Origin: Mycteria americana | Taxonomy: Eukaryota; Chordata; Aves; Ciconiiformes; Ciconiidae | Reading direction: 5' to 3' | Assembly (NCBI RefSeq): GCF_035582795.1 | Contig: NC_134366.1 | Coordinates: forward strand, 3,764,828 to 3,828,827 | DNA: 64,000 nucleotides | Notes under the pieces: model-generated | Databases searched by the model: none | Told to the model about the DNA's origin: nothing | The model's input: only the letters and a program-made list of their open reading frames with translations | Position numbers and translations under genes: made by a program | Part shown: in pieces, positions 47,601-57,794 of the stretch | Layout: the number at the start of each line of letters is the position of its first letter | Position numbering within the stretch: the stretch's first letter is position 1

Positions 47601-50600
47601 GAATAAGAGAGTCCTGTCCTAGAAAACCCTTTAAGTCTGGTGGGTTTAGCGTTTCCGCAAGGGAGGAAGAGTCAGGTTCATATTCCACCAGGAGGAAAGG
47701 GGAATCGAGCCCAGGTCTCCCATATCCTGGGTAACAAGGGTGGCCTGAGCTCCATCTACATCTCCCTCAGCCCTTCAGCCCTCTTCAGCCATGAGTACAC
47801 ACCAGCAAACCTGTACTGAAGGTGGTGGCTCCTCTGTGCTGAAATCCTGTGCACCAGCAAGCATGAGATAGCCTGCAGCTCTATGGATCCCCACATTTTA
47901 TCAACCCTTTACCTGCAAGAGGGGGAAAGGGTGGTATTTGGTCCTTAAGGAGCTATAGGTTTGTGAGGAAAACAAGCCACATGTAGCTGGACTGTAGTGA
48001 AAATCAGTTTATTGCTAGAACGCATCAGCCAAAACATTGTTCCTGGTGGGCAAGTGTGGGAGGAGGGACTGCAGAGGGCTCTCCTTGACTACGGAGAGCA
48101 CCGACCACTTTCCTTGGCTGTTAGGTATGTGTACGACCACATTGGAGAGAACCATGACAACATCATGAAGGAGCTCATGGCCACCATCGCCACCTTTGCC
48201 ATCACCACCCTGTGGCTGGGGCCCTGTGAGATCGTTTACATCTGGTCTGTCTTCAACTGCTTTGGCCTCAACTTTGAACTCTGGGTGCAGAAGTTCTTCC
48301 AGCAGGAGCCTTTTGCCAAACTGGAGGTGAGGAGCTGGGCTGCAAGTGGATGGGGGAAGATCAATGGGTCTGGGGCCAAACTCTGCTGCTGGAAAACATC
48401 CATGACTGTACAGAGCTCAAACTTATTTATACAAGTCAGATCCATTTTCAGCTGAGACTGAAGAGCAACATCCCTGATGATGCCATGCAGCTCCATGTCC
48501 AGGCCTCCTGGGTGGAGACCTGAAGCTCTCTCCTGTGGCCTTTAGCATCCTTGTGATCAGCTACTCAGCCGTGCAAGGGAAGCAAAGTCCTGGTGCTCTG
48601 TAACCCTATATTTTATGCACTGTGTCACCCACCCAGAGCAAATTGCCACCTGCCCCTATGATGCTTCGTGGGAAATTTAGGTTGGGTGTAGAGCTTTCAG
48701 AGGGAAAAACAGAGGTCCAAGAGAATCAGGAATGCAGTCTCAACGAGGCATCAAAGTACCACACATGGACACAAAATCTGAGGTCTGTCCATGGGGAAAT
48801 GGTTATACATTTCCATATGGGTATCATTAGTTCTTCTTGTTCTGCAAAACATCTTGGCATTCTGAGTGGTTTTGATCTGATTTCTGATAAAAGCAAATGT
48901 TTAGGTACTAGAATTAATTATTTTCCAACCACTCCAAAGCTTAGTGCCCTGTCTCTGTTTGGGACCAAGGTGCCTTGGGGACATGTTGGAAGAAAAACTT
49001 AGGAAACTCCATCCTGGAAACAATTCTGGTGCTTATTTGTTTTGCCCAACCTAAAGTCTAGAGGTCCTAAACCGGTTCAGTAAAGACCCCTTTTGAATAA
49101 AAATTTGGAGAGCAATCCTCCCGTTGCTCTCCTTGTTGAACTTCTAATCAGATTATAGCACTTGCAGTGAAATCTCCTTCCCTGCGGCACCGCAATTCTC
49201 AGCACTAAGTGGCCTGGGGATTCATCGTGCTCTTTGAAGATTGCTATAAACCACTTCCCCGCTCCACTCTCAGCAGCTGCTCCTGAGGATTATGTGCCAG
49301 GGACAATTTCATTCTGCTACTGTCACTAGTTTTCAGCTTTTTTTTTTTTTTTTTTTTTTTAATTCTTACAAAACAATTTCTACCAGGAGCTGGGATTGAT
49401 TTGCACATAGGGCTAATAATAATCCTGGTATACAACAGCATTCATCTGCCTTGAGGCAACAGATGAATAAAGCAGTGCTCAGCCATTACAATTAGCATGA
49501 AACCATGTATAACATCTTGCCCCTACCTATGGGACCTTGAAACACCAGTCCAGAGCCCCAAATGCATCTGAGTCCAGCAGCAGAGCAGAAGTTTTACCTT
49601 GTCCGTATGTTTCTTCACCCCAGAGACACTAAAGACTGCTCTAATTTTTGCCTGCCCCTCTGTGATCCCAGCTGGAGTTTGGCTGGAGTTGGACCAGTGC
49701 ATCCCCTTTCCTTACAGCCCCATCTTTCCTCACTCTCTGCTCCTCTCCCCTCCACAGGCCAAAATGTCAGCGGCCACGTCTCGGCGGATTAGGGCAGTTT
49801 TTGGGGCAGCAAATTTCTGGGCCATCGTCCTCTACAACATCCTAGCCCTCAACAGCCTGGAGTTTGCACTGCTGGTCACCAAGAGACTCCTTCTGACTGG
49901 TAAGATGCTACCAGCCTTCCCCATCCAGGCACCCTTGTCTTGATGGGGCAACACTGGTAGGGGAGCTGAGGACTGGGACTTCCAAGTTCCACTTCCAGTT
50001 CCACTCTTGGTGGCCTGGCCATTGGCTTGTTACGTGGCTGCTCCCAATGTTCTTAAGTATTGTTCAAAAGATGCGGGAAGTTGTTTCCTGGCTCCCATCC
50101 TTCTCGTGCGAGCTCTCTGGGGTATGAGCTGCCTTCCAGGTGTGCTCGTACAGCTCCTAGCACAGCCTGACGCTGTGTTTTAGACTCCTTGCAGCAACGT
50201 AAATGTCACATTTGCCCCACCAAGGTGGGCTGTGAAATGGTCCCCGTACTGGAGAAAGGGATTTACTTGTCCTACCTCATCTCCTTTTGCTTCAGCAGTT
50301 ACTCCTGCATCAACCTGAAGGTGACGGGTACAAATCCTCATCCTAGGCTCCTAATGAACGGTCTTATCTGTACATTTCTAATCAGTGGATGGTGGCACTA
50401 TTTTGAAGTCTTCTTCAGCAGCCCAGGGTATAAATAGCCATGGACGCCTGCGTCCTCCAGCCCTCTCTGGGACAGGGCTGGCGTAGGAAATGGATAATGT
50501 GACGCTCTGGGCTTAGTGTGCCAGAAGTGCCTGCCCGCTGAGCTAGCTGGCTTTTGCTGGTTGCATTATTCATTTCAGATGTCCTGTTTTAGCAGGTACA

Positions 50601-51308
50601 AAGCCTGTGTCTCCCCTCTGCTGTGGATACCAGACTCGTGGTTACAAATGCCATCAGACCTTTCCTAAGTGGAGGGAGAGCTCCCAGCTCTCAGTCACTT
50701 ACTTAGGTGACAAAAACATGTGTTTCCTGGGCGCATACTGTGTCCCCACTAGGTATGGGACAAGGCTGGGGTTGATCCTCAGCATCAGCGGGGCACAAAG
50801 CTTCCAGAAGGTCACAGTGCTGAACAATGATGAACATGGGCAGGTTGAATGGGCAGAAAGTCAACCGCCAAGTCTGAACGTGGTGGGGCAGAAGGAGTTT
50901 TGGAGGTAAGGGAGTGCTTAAAGCCACTCCAGCATGTTCCCACATTAACTGCGGTCCAGGACGCCTTGGTGGGCTCAGGCACCGCTTCATCTAAAATCTG
51001 CTCCTGAGAATTTCTCTCTTCTCTCAGTGAAGCTGTAGGGCTGGATCCACAATGGAAAATGTCATTGGCCATCAGAAACTTGTGGGACCTCCAAAACTCA
51101 CCTGAGAGGCAGCAGTGCTGAAGAAGAGCTGGCCCCGTTAGGCAAGCAGCTACACCAAGATGACCATGTCTCCCTCCATCTTCTAGGTTTCCCTGTCAGC
51201 ACCTTGTCCATCTGGTTCATCACGTACTGCGGAGTGCAGCTGATTAAAGAGCGTGAGCGCATCCTGGCCATTGAGGAGGAGAAGTGTGACAAAGCAAAGG
51301 TGGAGTAG
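38533..51308 (+). CDS. HHATL: HHATL, hedgehog acyltransferase-like (MBOAT family, GUP1-like)
   Basis: Multi-pass ER/sarcoplasmic-reticulum protein, relative of Hedgehog acyltransferase HHAT; in mammals it is abundant in heart and skeletal muscle and reported to oppose Sonic hedgehog palmitoylation. Join: 38533-38638, 39201-39268, 39645-39758, 39926-40120, 40981-41190, 44979-45150, 46820-46964, 47351-47386, 48125-48326, 49758-49899, 51187-51308. All junctions are GT/AG and phases match, giving 503 residues (human about 504). Hydrophobic segments recur from residue 10 to 480. Matches to human include [59 protein letters not shown] and CFGLNFELW. The F-D-x-G Asp (340) is present, but the residue 40 later, His in HHAT, is Leu380. 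An acyltransferase function is therefore unlikely; a regulatory role is inferred. Confidence 0.96.
39201..39268 (+). CDS. HHATL: HHATL coding exon 2
   Basis: Acceptor TCTTTTGCAG and donor GTAAGC. Residues 36-58 with [20 protein letters not shown], against human RKAFRESVRPGWEYIGRKM. Confidence 0.94.
39645..39758 (+). CDS. HHATL: HHATL coding exon 3
   Basis: Acceptor CTCCCGCAG and donor GTGAGC. Residues 59-96 begin [17 protein letters not shown], identical to human over this membrane-proximal stretch, followed by a transmembrane segment ([11 protein letters not shown]). Confidence 0.96.
39926..40120 (+). CDS. HHATL: HHATL coding exon 4
   Basis: Acceptor CTCTTCTCACAG and donor GTAGGT. Residues 97-161 carry two hydrophobic helices ([20 protein letters not shown] and the following [12 protein letters not shown] region) and end in [13 protein letters not shown], like human LASFKMDPLISWQ. 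Confidence 0.95.
40981..41190 (+). CDS. HHATL: HHATL coding exon 5
   Basis: Acceptor TTTCTCATCCAG and donor GTGAGT. Residues 162-231 contain [31 protein letters not shown] and [20 protein letters not shown], all close to human. The last motif is the MBOAT-type N-F-Y-L-P segment. Confidence 0.96.
43523..43783 (+). mobile_element. CR1 LINE 3' fragment
   Basis: 5'-truncated CR1 in sense orientation. It shows GACAAGAGGAAGCGGCCTCA, the translated motifs [18 protein letters not shown] and [16 protein letters not shown], then the typical untranslated end with GTTGGACTCGATGATCTTA and terminal ATTCTATGAAA. Confidence 0.94.
44321..44342. repeat. (TCC)n trinucleotide run
   Basis: About seven TCC units in HHATL intron 5. 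Confidence 0.85.
44979..45150 (+). CDS. HHATL: HHATL coding exon 6
   Basis: Acceptor CCATCCTGGCAG and donor GTGAGT. Residues 232-288: a charged start ([12 protein letters not shown]), then [20 protein letters not shown], nearly identical to human. It follows the longest HHATL intron. Confidence 0.95.
45560..45868 (+). mobile_element. Degenerate CR1 LINE fragment
   Basis: Traces of the CR1 tail are readable: TTCAACTACCTAAAGGAGGG ([12 protein letters not shown]), GAGTGGTCAAGCATTGAAAC, and GGGCTGGACTAGGGACCTCC near the end. Insertions and deletions break the frame, so it is older than the copies at 2326 and 43523. Confidence 0.7.
46820..46964 (+). CDS. HHATL: HHATL coding exon 7
   Basis: Acceptor TTTTTGCTGCAG and donor GTGAGT. 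Residues 289-336 read [34 protein letters not shown] and LYVFAE, almost unchanged from human. Confidence 0.96.
47351..47386 (+). CDS. HHATL: HHATL coding exon 8 (36-base exon with active-site Asp)
   Basis: Acceptor CATCTGCATTTTAG and donor GTAAGT. This very short exon encodes [12 protein letters not shown] (residues 337-348), identical to human. It carries Asp340 of the F-D-x-G motif, which I align with HHAT Asp339. Confidence 0.94.
48125..48326 (+). CDS. HHATL: HHATL coding exon 9 (MBOAT core with Leu for His)
   Basis: Acceptor TTGGCTGTTAG and donor GTGAGG. Residues 349-416: [13 protein letters not shown], then [18 protein letters not shown] and [13 protein letters not shown]. In HHAT the W-H-G motif places the catalytic His379 where this protein has Leu380. 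Confidence 0.96.
49338..49360. repeat. Poly-T run of 23
   Basis: Uninterrupted T run in HHATL intron 9. No flanking retroposon body was recognised. Confidence 0.9.
49758..49899 (+). CDS. HHATL: HHATL coding exon 10
   Basis: Acceptor CCCCTCCACAG and donor GTAAGA. Residues 417-463: [38 protein letters not shown]. Human has [20 protein letters not shown]. Confidence 0.95.
49900..51186 (+). other. HHATL intron 10
   Basis: Unique-looking sequence with no feature I can support. Confidence 0.8.
51187..51308 (+). CDS. HHATL: HHATL terminal coding exon with stop TAG
   Basis: Acceptor CTCCATCTTCTAG. Residues 464-503: [20 protein letters not shown], then a charged tail [12 protein letters not shown] ending VE and TAG (51306-51308). 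Human ends in a similar charged tail. Confidence 0.95.
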
Positions 51309-51970
51309 AGGGAGGCACTGGCAGGCTTGTCCCAAAGCCTCGTCTCCCCTCCAGCCACCGCTGCCAGGCCAGCCACTGGCAGGGGCTCTCCAAGCACTCC
51401 TGACAATCGGACTGCTGTAGCTCACCCATGTAGAAGTTGCCTGGAAGGCGCAGGTCACCCCTTTGCTGCAAGAAAGATTTTCTGTAAGACACAAAGGGCA
51501 TTTCTCAGGCTCCCCATGCGTGGCAGACTGCTGAGGTAGGCTCCCAGGACATTTCTTTAATGCCAGCAAGAGCCATCTCCATCATTTTTCTGACCTTCTG
51601 ACATTGTGCAGGCCTAGAGATTTCACCCCCCTGCTTCCCATAACACTTGGTCCACCAGCACACGGCTCTCCTGCAGGACCTGTAGCCCATGTCCCAGAGG
51701 AGACTCTCCAAGTCCCACAGCTGGAGGTTTTAGGGTGGGCCAGACACACAGCTATGAGAAAGGGATTAGCTGGAGCTGAGCCTGCTCTGAGCAGACCATC
51801 TCCAGGTCACGTCCAGCCCAAGCACCCCATGTTTCTTTCTCTACGAGAAATGGTCAGCATCCACTGTCAAGTGTTCAGCATCTATGGTTGTGCAGTAAGG
51901 ACTGTGAAATGGCTCAGCACGATCTATACCTACCAAGAGGCTAATAAATAAATAGTACAGTCTTTATAGC
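51309..51970 (+). other. HHATL 3' UTR
   Basis: Extends from the stop to just beyond the overlapping AATAAA signals at 51943-51952. It is an inferred length of about 660 bases with no long repeats. Confidence 0.65.
51943..51952 (+). terminator. Polyadenylation signal of HHATL (AATAAATAAA)
   Basis: Two overlapping AATAAA hexamers, the first downstream of the HHATL stop. Further AATAAA copies at 52656-52661 and 52949-52954 could serve as alternative distal sites. Confidence 0.65.
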
Positions 51971-54900
51971 AAAGGGAAGGAGGACCGGGAACAGCACATT
52001 GAAGGGTAATTATCTCCCCCCCCGTCAGCAATGCAGAGTGATAGCTGTTACGATCTCTTCAAAACAGGTCCCTTCAGTGCTAAATGTCTTGAAAAAAATG
52101 ATGTAATGCCAACATCAGGCATAGTTAATGGGAGCGCGGGAGCCATACCTGCTTCACAGCCATCGCACATCGTGTACAGGTCGCCTGGGGAGTGGGCATG
52201 CCAAAGAAACACAACACATAGCTCACAACTGCTTGGTCCCCAGGCCCCAACTCATACCCAAAAGTGGCTCTCCACTGCTGGGTCTGAGACCGATGTGGCC
52301 GCCACGACCATCCTGCTGTGATATGTGTCCTGGGACTCAAAGCAAATCCCACTTGCATTTTTTACATGCCATGGACAAAGGTTTAAGCTCCCATTTCTGC
52401 CCATGGCTGAGGAACAGAAGATGCTGTCGCCAACTCTTGCTCATCTCCAGCCATCCATCCCTTTACTCAACTGACTTCAGTGCGCACAGCCTAAGCCCAT
52501 GACTGCATGGCTGAATGAGCACACACACATATGTACAACCAAAGGAGAAAGACCCTGAATGAAGGGCAGTGATTCGGGACTCGGTGGCAGAGGGGAAGCC
52601 CATGATAGACTCCTTGGAGAAGCAGACTTTGGGACACTGCATAGTGAGTGCATTGAATAAATGTACGTGTGAAACATGGCGCCTTGAGGAAAAGGTGGGT
52701 TAATAATTGAAAAATAGCTCTGTCTCTCTTTCTTACGCTTTAGAGTAACTTTCAGTGGCCTTACGACTGAGTTCTGTTGATGTTTGGTGAGGGCAGAATG
52801 TGGACCACTTTGTAATGTGGGTTGAGGCGCTTGGTGCTGGTGTGTTCTGGCTTCCCTGTGGATGAAACAGGATCAGTTCCTAGCCAGCTTTCAGCTCTGC
52901 CAAAGTAATTTGTGAAGTCCCTGATAAATGTCATTTATTTATGTAGTAAATAAATTTTGGAAATCTGTGGCGCCTGTTAGGCTGCTGTAATGCAGGTGAC
53001 GCCCTCGGTAATGCACTGCCATCAGAGCTGAGAGACACGAGGATCTGTTTGCAAGTTCTCACCTCCCACCCCTAATTGTGACACAAGATAAGACGTTATT
53101 GAGTTTGACAGAACCCACCAGAACCCACTCCATCACCAGACTGGAGGTTTGGCTGCAACTTGATTCATATTCACCTTTATTTTGACTCCACCTTCCTACT
53201 GGTGAAACACCAGGAGCCTACTGCCATAAAACTTTCATCCATGTAGTTTTTATTTCTGGGAGCCCAATGCAAAATGTTGGAGGTAGCGGCAGGTATTGTG
53301 CCTTGGTGGCATCTCTAGTCACATCCCCAAAACCCCTTCAGCTACCAGGCACATCCCTTTTTAACACAGATCTGCTGCTGGACCTTTGGTAGATGTTTCT
53401 TGGAATCTCTGTTATTTCAGATTTACTCTTTACCACCAAAACAGGTCCCTGGCTGCCCAGGAGGACAGAGTCACCCACATCCCTGTGTCAAAGTGGGTGA
53501 CTCACACGGCAAAGCCCAGTGACTCTGCACTGCCCTCCTGACTTGGATACTCCAGGAGAGAAAATAACCCATTCACTAAGGATCTAAATTTACTCAGCAG
53601 CTGCATCTGCTGGAGCTGCCAGAAGGAGCTAATCTTAGACACCGAGTGAGTGATTTGTTAGGGAGACAGTTCATGGGAGAACTTGGGCTTTGCCCCCCTT
53701 TGAAGTTATCCCCTCATTTATCACTGCTGTTAGAAGCCCAGGGGTCTGGTGGGCCAGGAGCACCCAAGTGGTGCTACCATCTCAACCATGTCTCGCTGTT
53801 CAGCATTTTGCAGGAGACCCTCAGCCTCAGCATATACCTCCGTGGAGCGGGATTTATCAACTACTCGTCTCTCTCCTGAAGAAGAGTGTCTTGTCTGATC
53901 TGTTTATTGCCTGCCTGTTAGTAAAACTTGCCTGAGAAGCCAAGAAAAATAATTATTTATTGCAACTACAAATCCAAATTAATAGCCACACTGGACATTT
54001 CCTTGTTCGGCCTGACATGGCTGTAATTTCTGCATTTACCTTTCTTGTTCTAAAATTTTGTATGGGAGGGAGTGATCCTGCTACATTGCATCCCCTTAGG
54101 ATGCTTTCCATGTATCCTCACCCACTCCCATGTCGTGGGGGGACTATTGCCCACTCAGAGACACACTTAATAACTGGTCATTGGAAATCCCTAGCTGGAG
54201 CCCCGTTAGACCTGGGGCCAGTTAGCTGAGGGCCATCTCAGAACAGCCCTCCTCATTCAGGGCTGTGTTGTCTGTTACACGGCAGTCAGCACTCTCGGAG
54301 GAGTACCCCGGGGAGAGTTGATTCACCCCTTCGTGTGTTCACAGACATAACCGAATGGTAACTATGATCACTGCTCACCTTTATCGCATCCACATGTGCC
54401 ATCTCACCTGCTTTTAGATGCTAAATCCCTCTGGGTTTGGCTGGTACTTGCTTGGAGACCAGCTTACCTTAGTGGTGACACATTGGACCCAGCAAATGGA
54501 AGATGGATGGGGCAAGTCTACTGTGATCAAAGCCTCCACAAGAGATAATGGTTGCAGAGGGCTCAGAATTGATGATTGCCTCAAATTCCACTGCTATCAT
54601 CAGAGAAAAGTCTCCCGTAGCAATCACATGTGGCCTTGGCTCTCTGGTCCAGCAAGGCTCAGACCAAGCCCCCCCAAAATCCTATTGACTTCCCTGCATG
54701 TAAACAGATTGTAAAACGGCAACGACCAACCAGTGTGAACAAATGAAAACTAGGGATGAGGGAAGACACAGAAGTACAAAAGAAATACTGTGCTTGAGAT
54801 CCAGACTGGAAATGTGTAACCTAAAATGTAAGAAGGAAAATAATCTGAACACCAAATACTCTGTGGGTGAGAGGAACTGAAGCTTGTGGATCTGAGCTGC

Positions 54901-55754
54901 ATGAAGCGCTGCTGGCTTTTCATGCCCAGCCCCAGGAGGGTTCAGGAGAGGTGCACGGTGGCTCTGAGAGCATCTCTGGGTCCCCCCATTAGCATCGTGT
55001 GAGCCTCCCCACGGCACAGAGCTGCTCAGAGGGTTTGGGTCCACCAGATCAACCCTCTGTCCCACCAGGCTGTGGCAGAAACTTGTCTGGGGAGGAATCA
55101 GCCTTATCTGAGCTGAATGCACCCATGCTCAGGAGCCAGGGAGGTTTACAGACCATTTGAGGTCAGGGTTAACACATAGGACACAGCCTGTATGTCCGGC
55201 CTGGGCCATATATGCCATCTACATCTGTTTTGATGCCAGGGCTTGGGATGGATGCTGCTGTATTGAACCAATAGCAAAAAATGGTGGAAACATAAGGCAG
55301 GGGATCACGTGTGTGACTGTTGCCACAAGCCGTCATGAGGACGGCATCCCCACACTGCTGGCGTTAGGAGGCACTGGGAACAGTTAAGGGTGTCTGGTCT
55401 GAATTCATGATTTAAACTCTCTCTAGAGCGAATGGGGACAGATGGACATCACCAGAGCCCTCTCATCTCAGGCAAGTGTCTAACTCAGGTGCAGTGAACC
55501 AGCTCCCAGAGATACCTGTCTCTCCCCATGGCTGTAGGGAGCCTAAACAACACAGGCAATGAGGAAACAGTGTTCTGGAAAAATCAGGGCTGCTTCCCCA
55601 AGCCTTGGAGTTGGTCCAGCCGCTGCGCAAAGCCACCGAAGCCGATGAAGACCCCAGAGCAGGTTTGGGACTGGCACGGTGCCCTTTCCCTGGGTGGACC
55701 ACAAACCTGGGAGAAGCCACAGACCCAGCGATCAGTGGGGAGCTCCTCTGGGAA

Positions 55755-55784
55755 GGGATGGGATGGGATGGGATGGGATGGGAT
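55755..55784. repeat. (GGGAT)n pentanucleotide repeat, six copies
   Basis: Six perfect GGGAT units in the HHATL-KLHL40 intergenic region. Confidence 0.93.
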
Positions 55785-56359
55785 GTAGCTGCATTTCAGC
55801 AGCAGCACCTTGTGATGCGGGGAATGTGGAAGCGAACCTCGGACGGCAGCACACGCCGAGCAGCACAGCGAAGAGGAAAACAAGCCAGGGCTCAAGGGAG
55901 ATTAAAGGCAGAGGGGGAAAAGTCCCAGCCGGCAGCACAACAATGCAGGATTAAACGTGGGGAAGGGCAGAGCTAATGCAGAGGGAAGGGAGAGGGGAGG
56001 ACAGGGTTGTCCAGCCCCAGATGTCTGGGAGCAGAGGGACGATTCTGCAGTTCAACCCAGTTCAAAGATCAGTGCTCGTCGTCTGATCCCGTCACAGATG
56101 AGCAGCACCGCAGAAGAGCTTATGCTGTGAGCTCTGAAAACAGCTTGTGATTATTTCCCTGCTATATTGGTACCTCCCAGATGCTGCTGGAACCTCACCA
56201 GTACAAAAGGGCTTCTTACCAGTATAGCTCCCTCCCTCTTCCCACTTATGTAGATAACCATCATGGCACAAAGCACTTTTCTAAATACATCCATGCCAGG
56301 GTAAGGGGTTATATGGCTTTAAATATACCAAGAAGAGTGGCTAATATCTTTGCATAGAC

Positions 56360-56382
56360 TTAATTAAATCGTTAATTAAATC
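56360..56382. promoter_or_regulatory. Tandem TTAATTAAATC (homeodomain/POU-type) sites
   Basis: TTAATTAAATC occurs at 56360-56370 and again at 56372-56382, a 12-base period. It lies in an AT-rich block (about 56250-56520) that differs sharply from the surrounding moderately GC-rich DNA. A candidate enhancer for KLHL40 or HHATL, by inference only. Confidence 0.4.
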
Positions 56383-57206
56383 TGTGCCGTCGCTGAGTGT
56401 CAGCCAGCCCAGAGGGTCCATAGTAACGGAGAGAAAATAAAACAGATTAATGTATAAGTTTTACCATAGGTATAAATAATTATAGCTACTCTGCTCATCC
56501 ATGTCTGTCAAAATTAATTTGCTTCTTCGTGAGCTCCATGGGAATAGCTGGACCTGGACCGGACATTTGAGGTCCCATGGGGCTTCCTAGACATCCATGG
56601 GCATGCAAGCAGGACACAAGACCTGCTGGAGACCTCAGCCTTTCTGGAGCATCAGCTCAAGGCCAGGCAAGTTGTCCTGCTGCATCTCTAGACTTCAACA
56701 TGGGGGTGTTGAATCTCAGTAGACCTTAGCAGGAGACCTCAACTCAGAAGATACCTGTGTTGAGATGTCCTAATCTGTGAGCTGAAGCCCACCGTGGCAC
56801 TCTCTTTACTTCTGTTCTGCCTCAGACCCTCTCTCTGTCACCAAGATGTGGACAAGATGGATTTATTAATGAGAAGGTGTTCAGAGACTGTGCCAGTGGG
56901 GCCCATGCAGGTATTGCAGACAAAGGAGAGCCATCCCTCTCCCAGGCTCCTCAAGCCTCCTCCTTCAGTGAGACTTTTTAAGTAACTTCCAGCATAGGTC
57001 TCATAACCCATACAGGGGTGTAAATAAGTAGCTCTATCTTAATTTTCCACCCCCTTCCAGGCGTCTGAAAACTGACTCCAGAGGAGGATAAAGGACAAAC
57101 CTGTGCAGAAAAGCAGCCCGGGGAGTGAGCTGGCTGGAGTCGGGGATGCCACAAAGCCCACATAAGACGCTCCCTTACTGCGTCTTTCCAGCTTTGACTT
57201 CATGGT

Positions 57207-57216
57207 CTATTTTTAG
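57207..57216 (+). promoter_or_regulatory. MEF2 consensus site upstream of KLHL40
   Basis: CTATTTTTAG fits the MEF2 consensus (YTAWWWWTAR) at every position. It lies about 370 bases upstream of the TATA box of a muscle gene. Confidence 0.55.
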
Positions 57217-57533
57217 CACAGCAAAAGGTTTAGCAGTTTCGGAGCAGTTGGTTTAGCGCTGTCAGGAGAAGGTCCCAGCCTTGCCATCCATGACACAGGA
57301 GGCAGATTTGGATGTTTGATTCATCTGGAGGCTGTTTCCCAAGCACGGCGGCTGAGCCGATGGGTCGCACGCATCTCCCGTCATGGGACGGCAGCAAAAG
57401 CTCCTGCTCCCCCCGCGGTGACTCATGGGCTGACAGACCCTTCCTGAAGCATCGAGGCTGGAAGTACAGCTGTTCCCCCGTCCCCCTCCCTTCCTCCTTC
57501 TCCAATGTGTCATATTAAAGGGTGATCGGCTTA

Positions 57534-57622
57534 CACATGCTCCAGTATGGATTCCTTAAGCTTTGAAACGCTGTGGCTATATATAAAGCCCTACGCTGGA
57601 AACTGAAGTACACAGACAGCTG
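57534..57622 (+). promoter_or_regulatory. KLHL40 core promoter: TATA/MEF2 box and E-boxes
   Basis: CTATATATAA (57577-57586) is both a good TATA box and a full match to the MEF2 consensus. A CACATG E-box lies at 57534-57539 and a CAGCTG E-box at 57617-57622, close to where transcription should begin about 30 bases after the TATA. A second TATAAAAG (57751-57758) is only 37 bases before the ATG and seems too close to be the main one. No upstream ATG lies between the inferred start site and the coding ATG. Confidence 0.6.
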
Positions 57623-57794
57623 CGATAGTAGCGAGCATTTCACATTCCCAGTGTGCTGACGGTCTGGAAGCAAGGGAGACCTGCGAGCCCTGCTTTGAGT
57701 AAGTTTCTTTACCAGGGGCTCAGGTATAGACATATTCATAAATATATATATATAAAAGAAGGATTGGGGAAAAAAGGAGCAGTTACTCTTCACC

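Larger units (their letters stand above)
45151..49757 (+). other. HHATL introns 6-9
   Basis: Introns 45151-46819, 46965-47350, 47387-48124 and 48327-49757. The first holds an old CR1 piece and the last a 23-base T run (49338-49360). Otherwise nothing is recognised. Confidence 0.75.
51971..57206. other. HHATL-KLHL40 intergenic region
   Basis: About five kilobases without a recognisable gene. It holds a (GGGAT)n run at 55755-55784 and an AT-rich block at about 56.3-56.5 kb. Open stretches here, for example at 53646-53935 and 54418-54714, show no protein-family features. Confidence 0.7.

Noticed and set aside
48622-49002. 126-codon open stretch in HHATL intron 9
   Set aside because: No recognisable protein and flanked by well-defined HHATL exons; likely chance.
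49244-49441. - strand open stretch with poly-Lys
   Set aside because: The Lys run is simply the complement of the T homopolymer.
54418-54714. 98-codon open stretch between HHATL and KLHL40
   Set aside because: No family features, no promoter or splice context to support a gene.
55755-55784. (GGGAT)n as interstitial telomere repeat
   Set aside because: The unit is GGGAT, not TTAGGG; an ordinary microsatellite.
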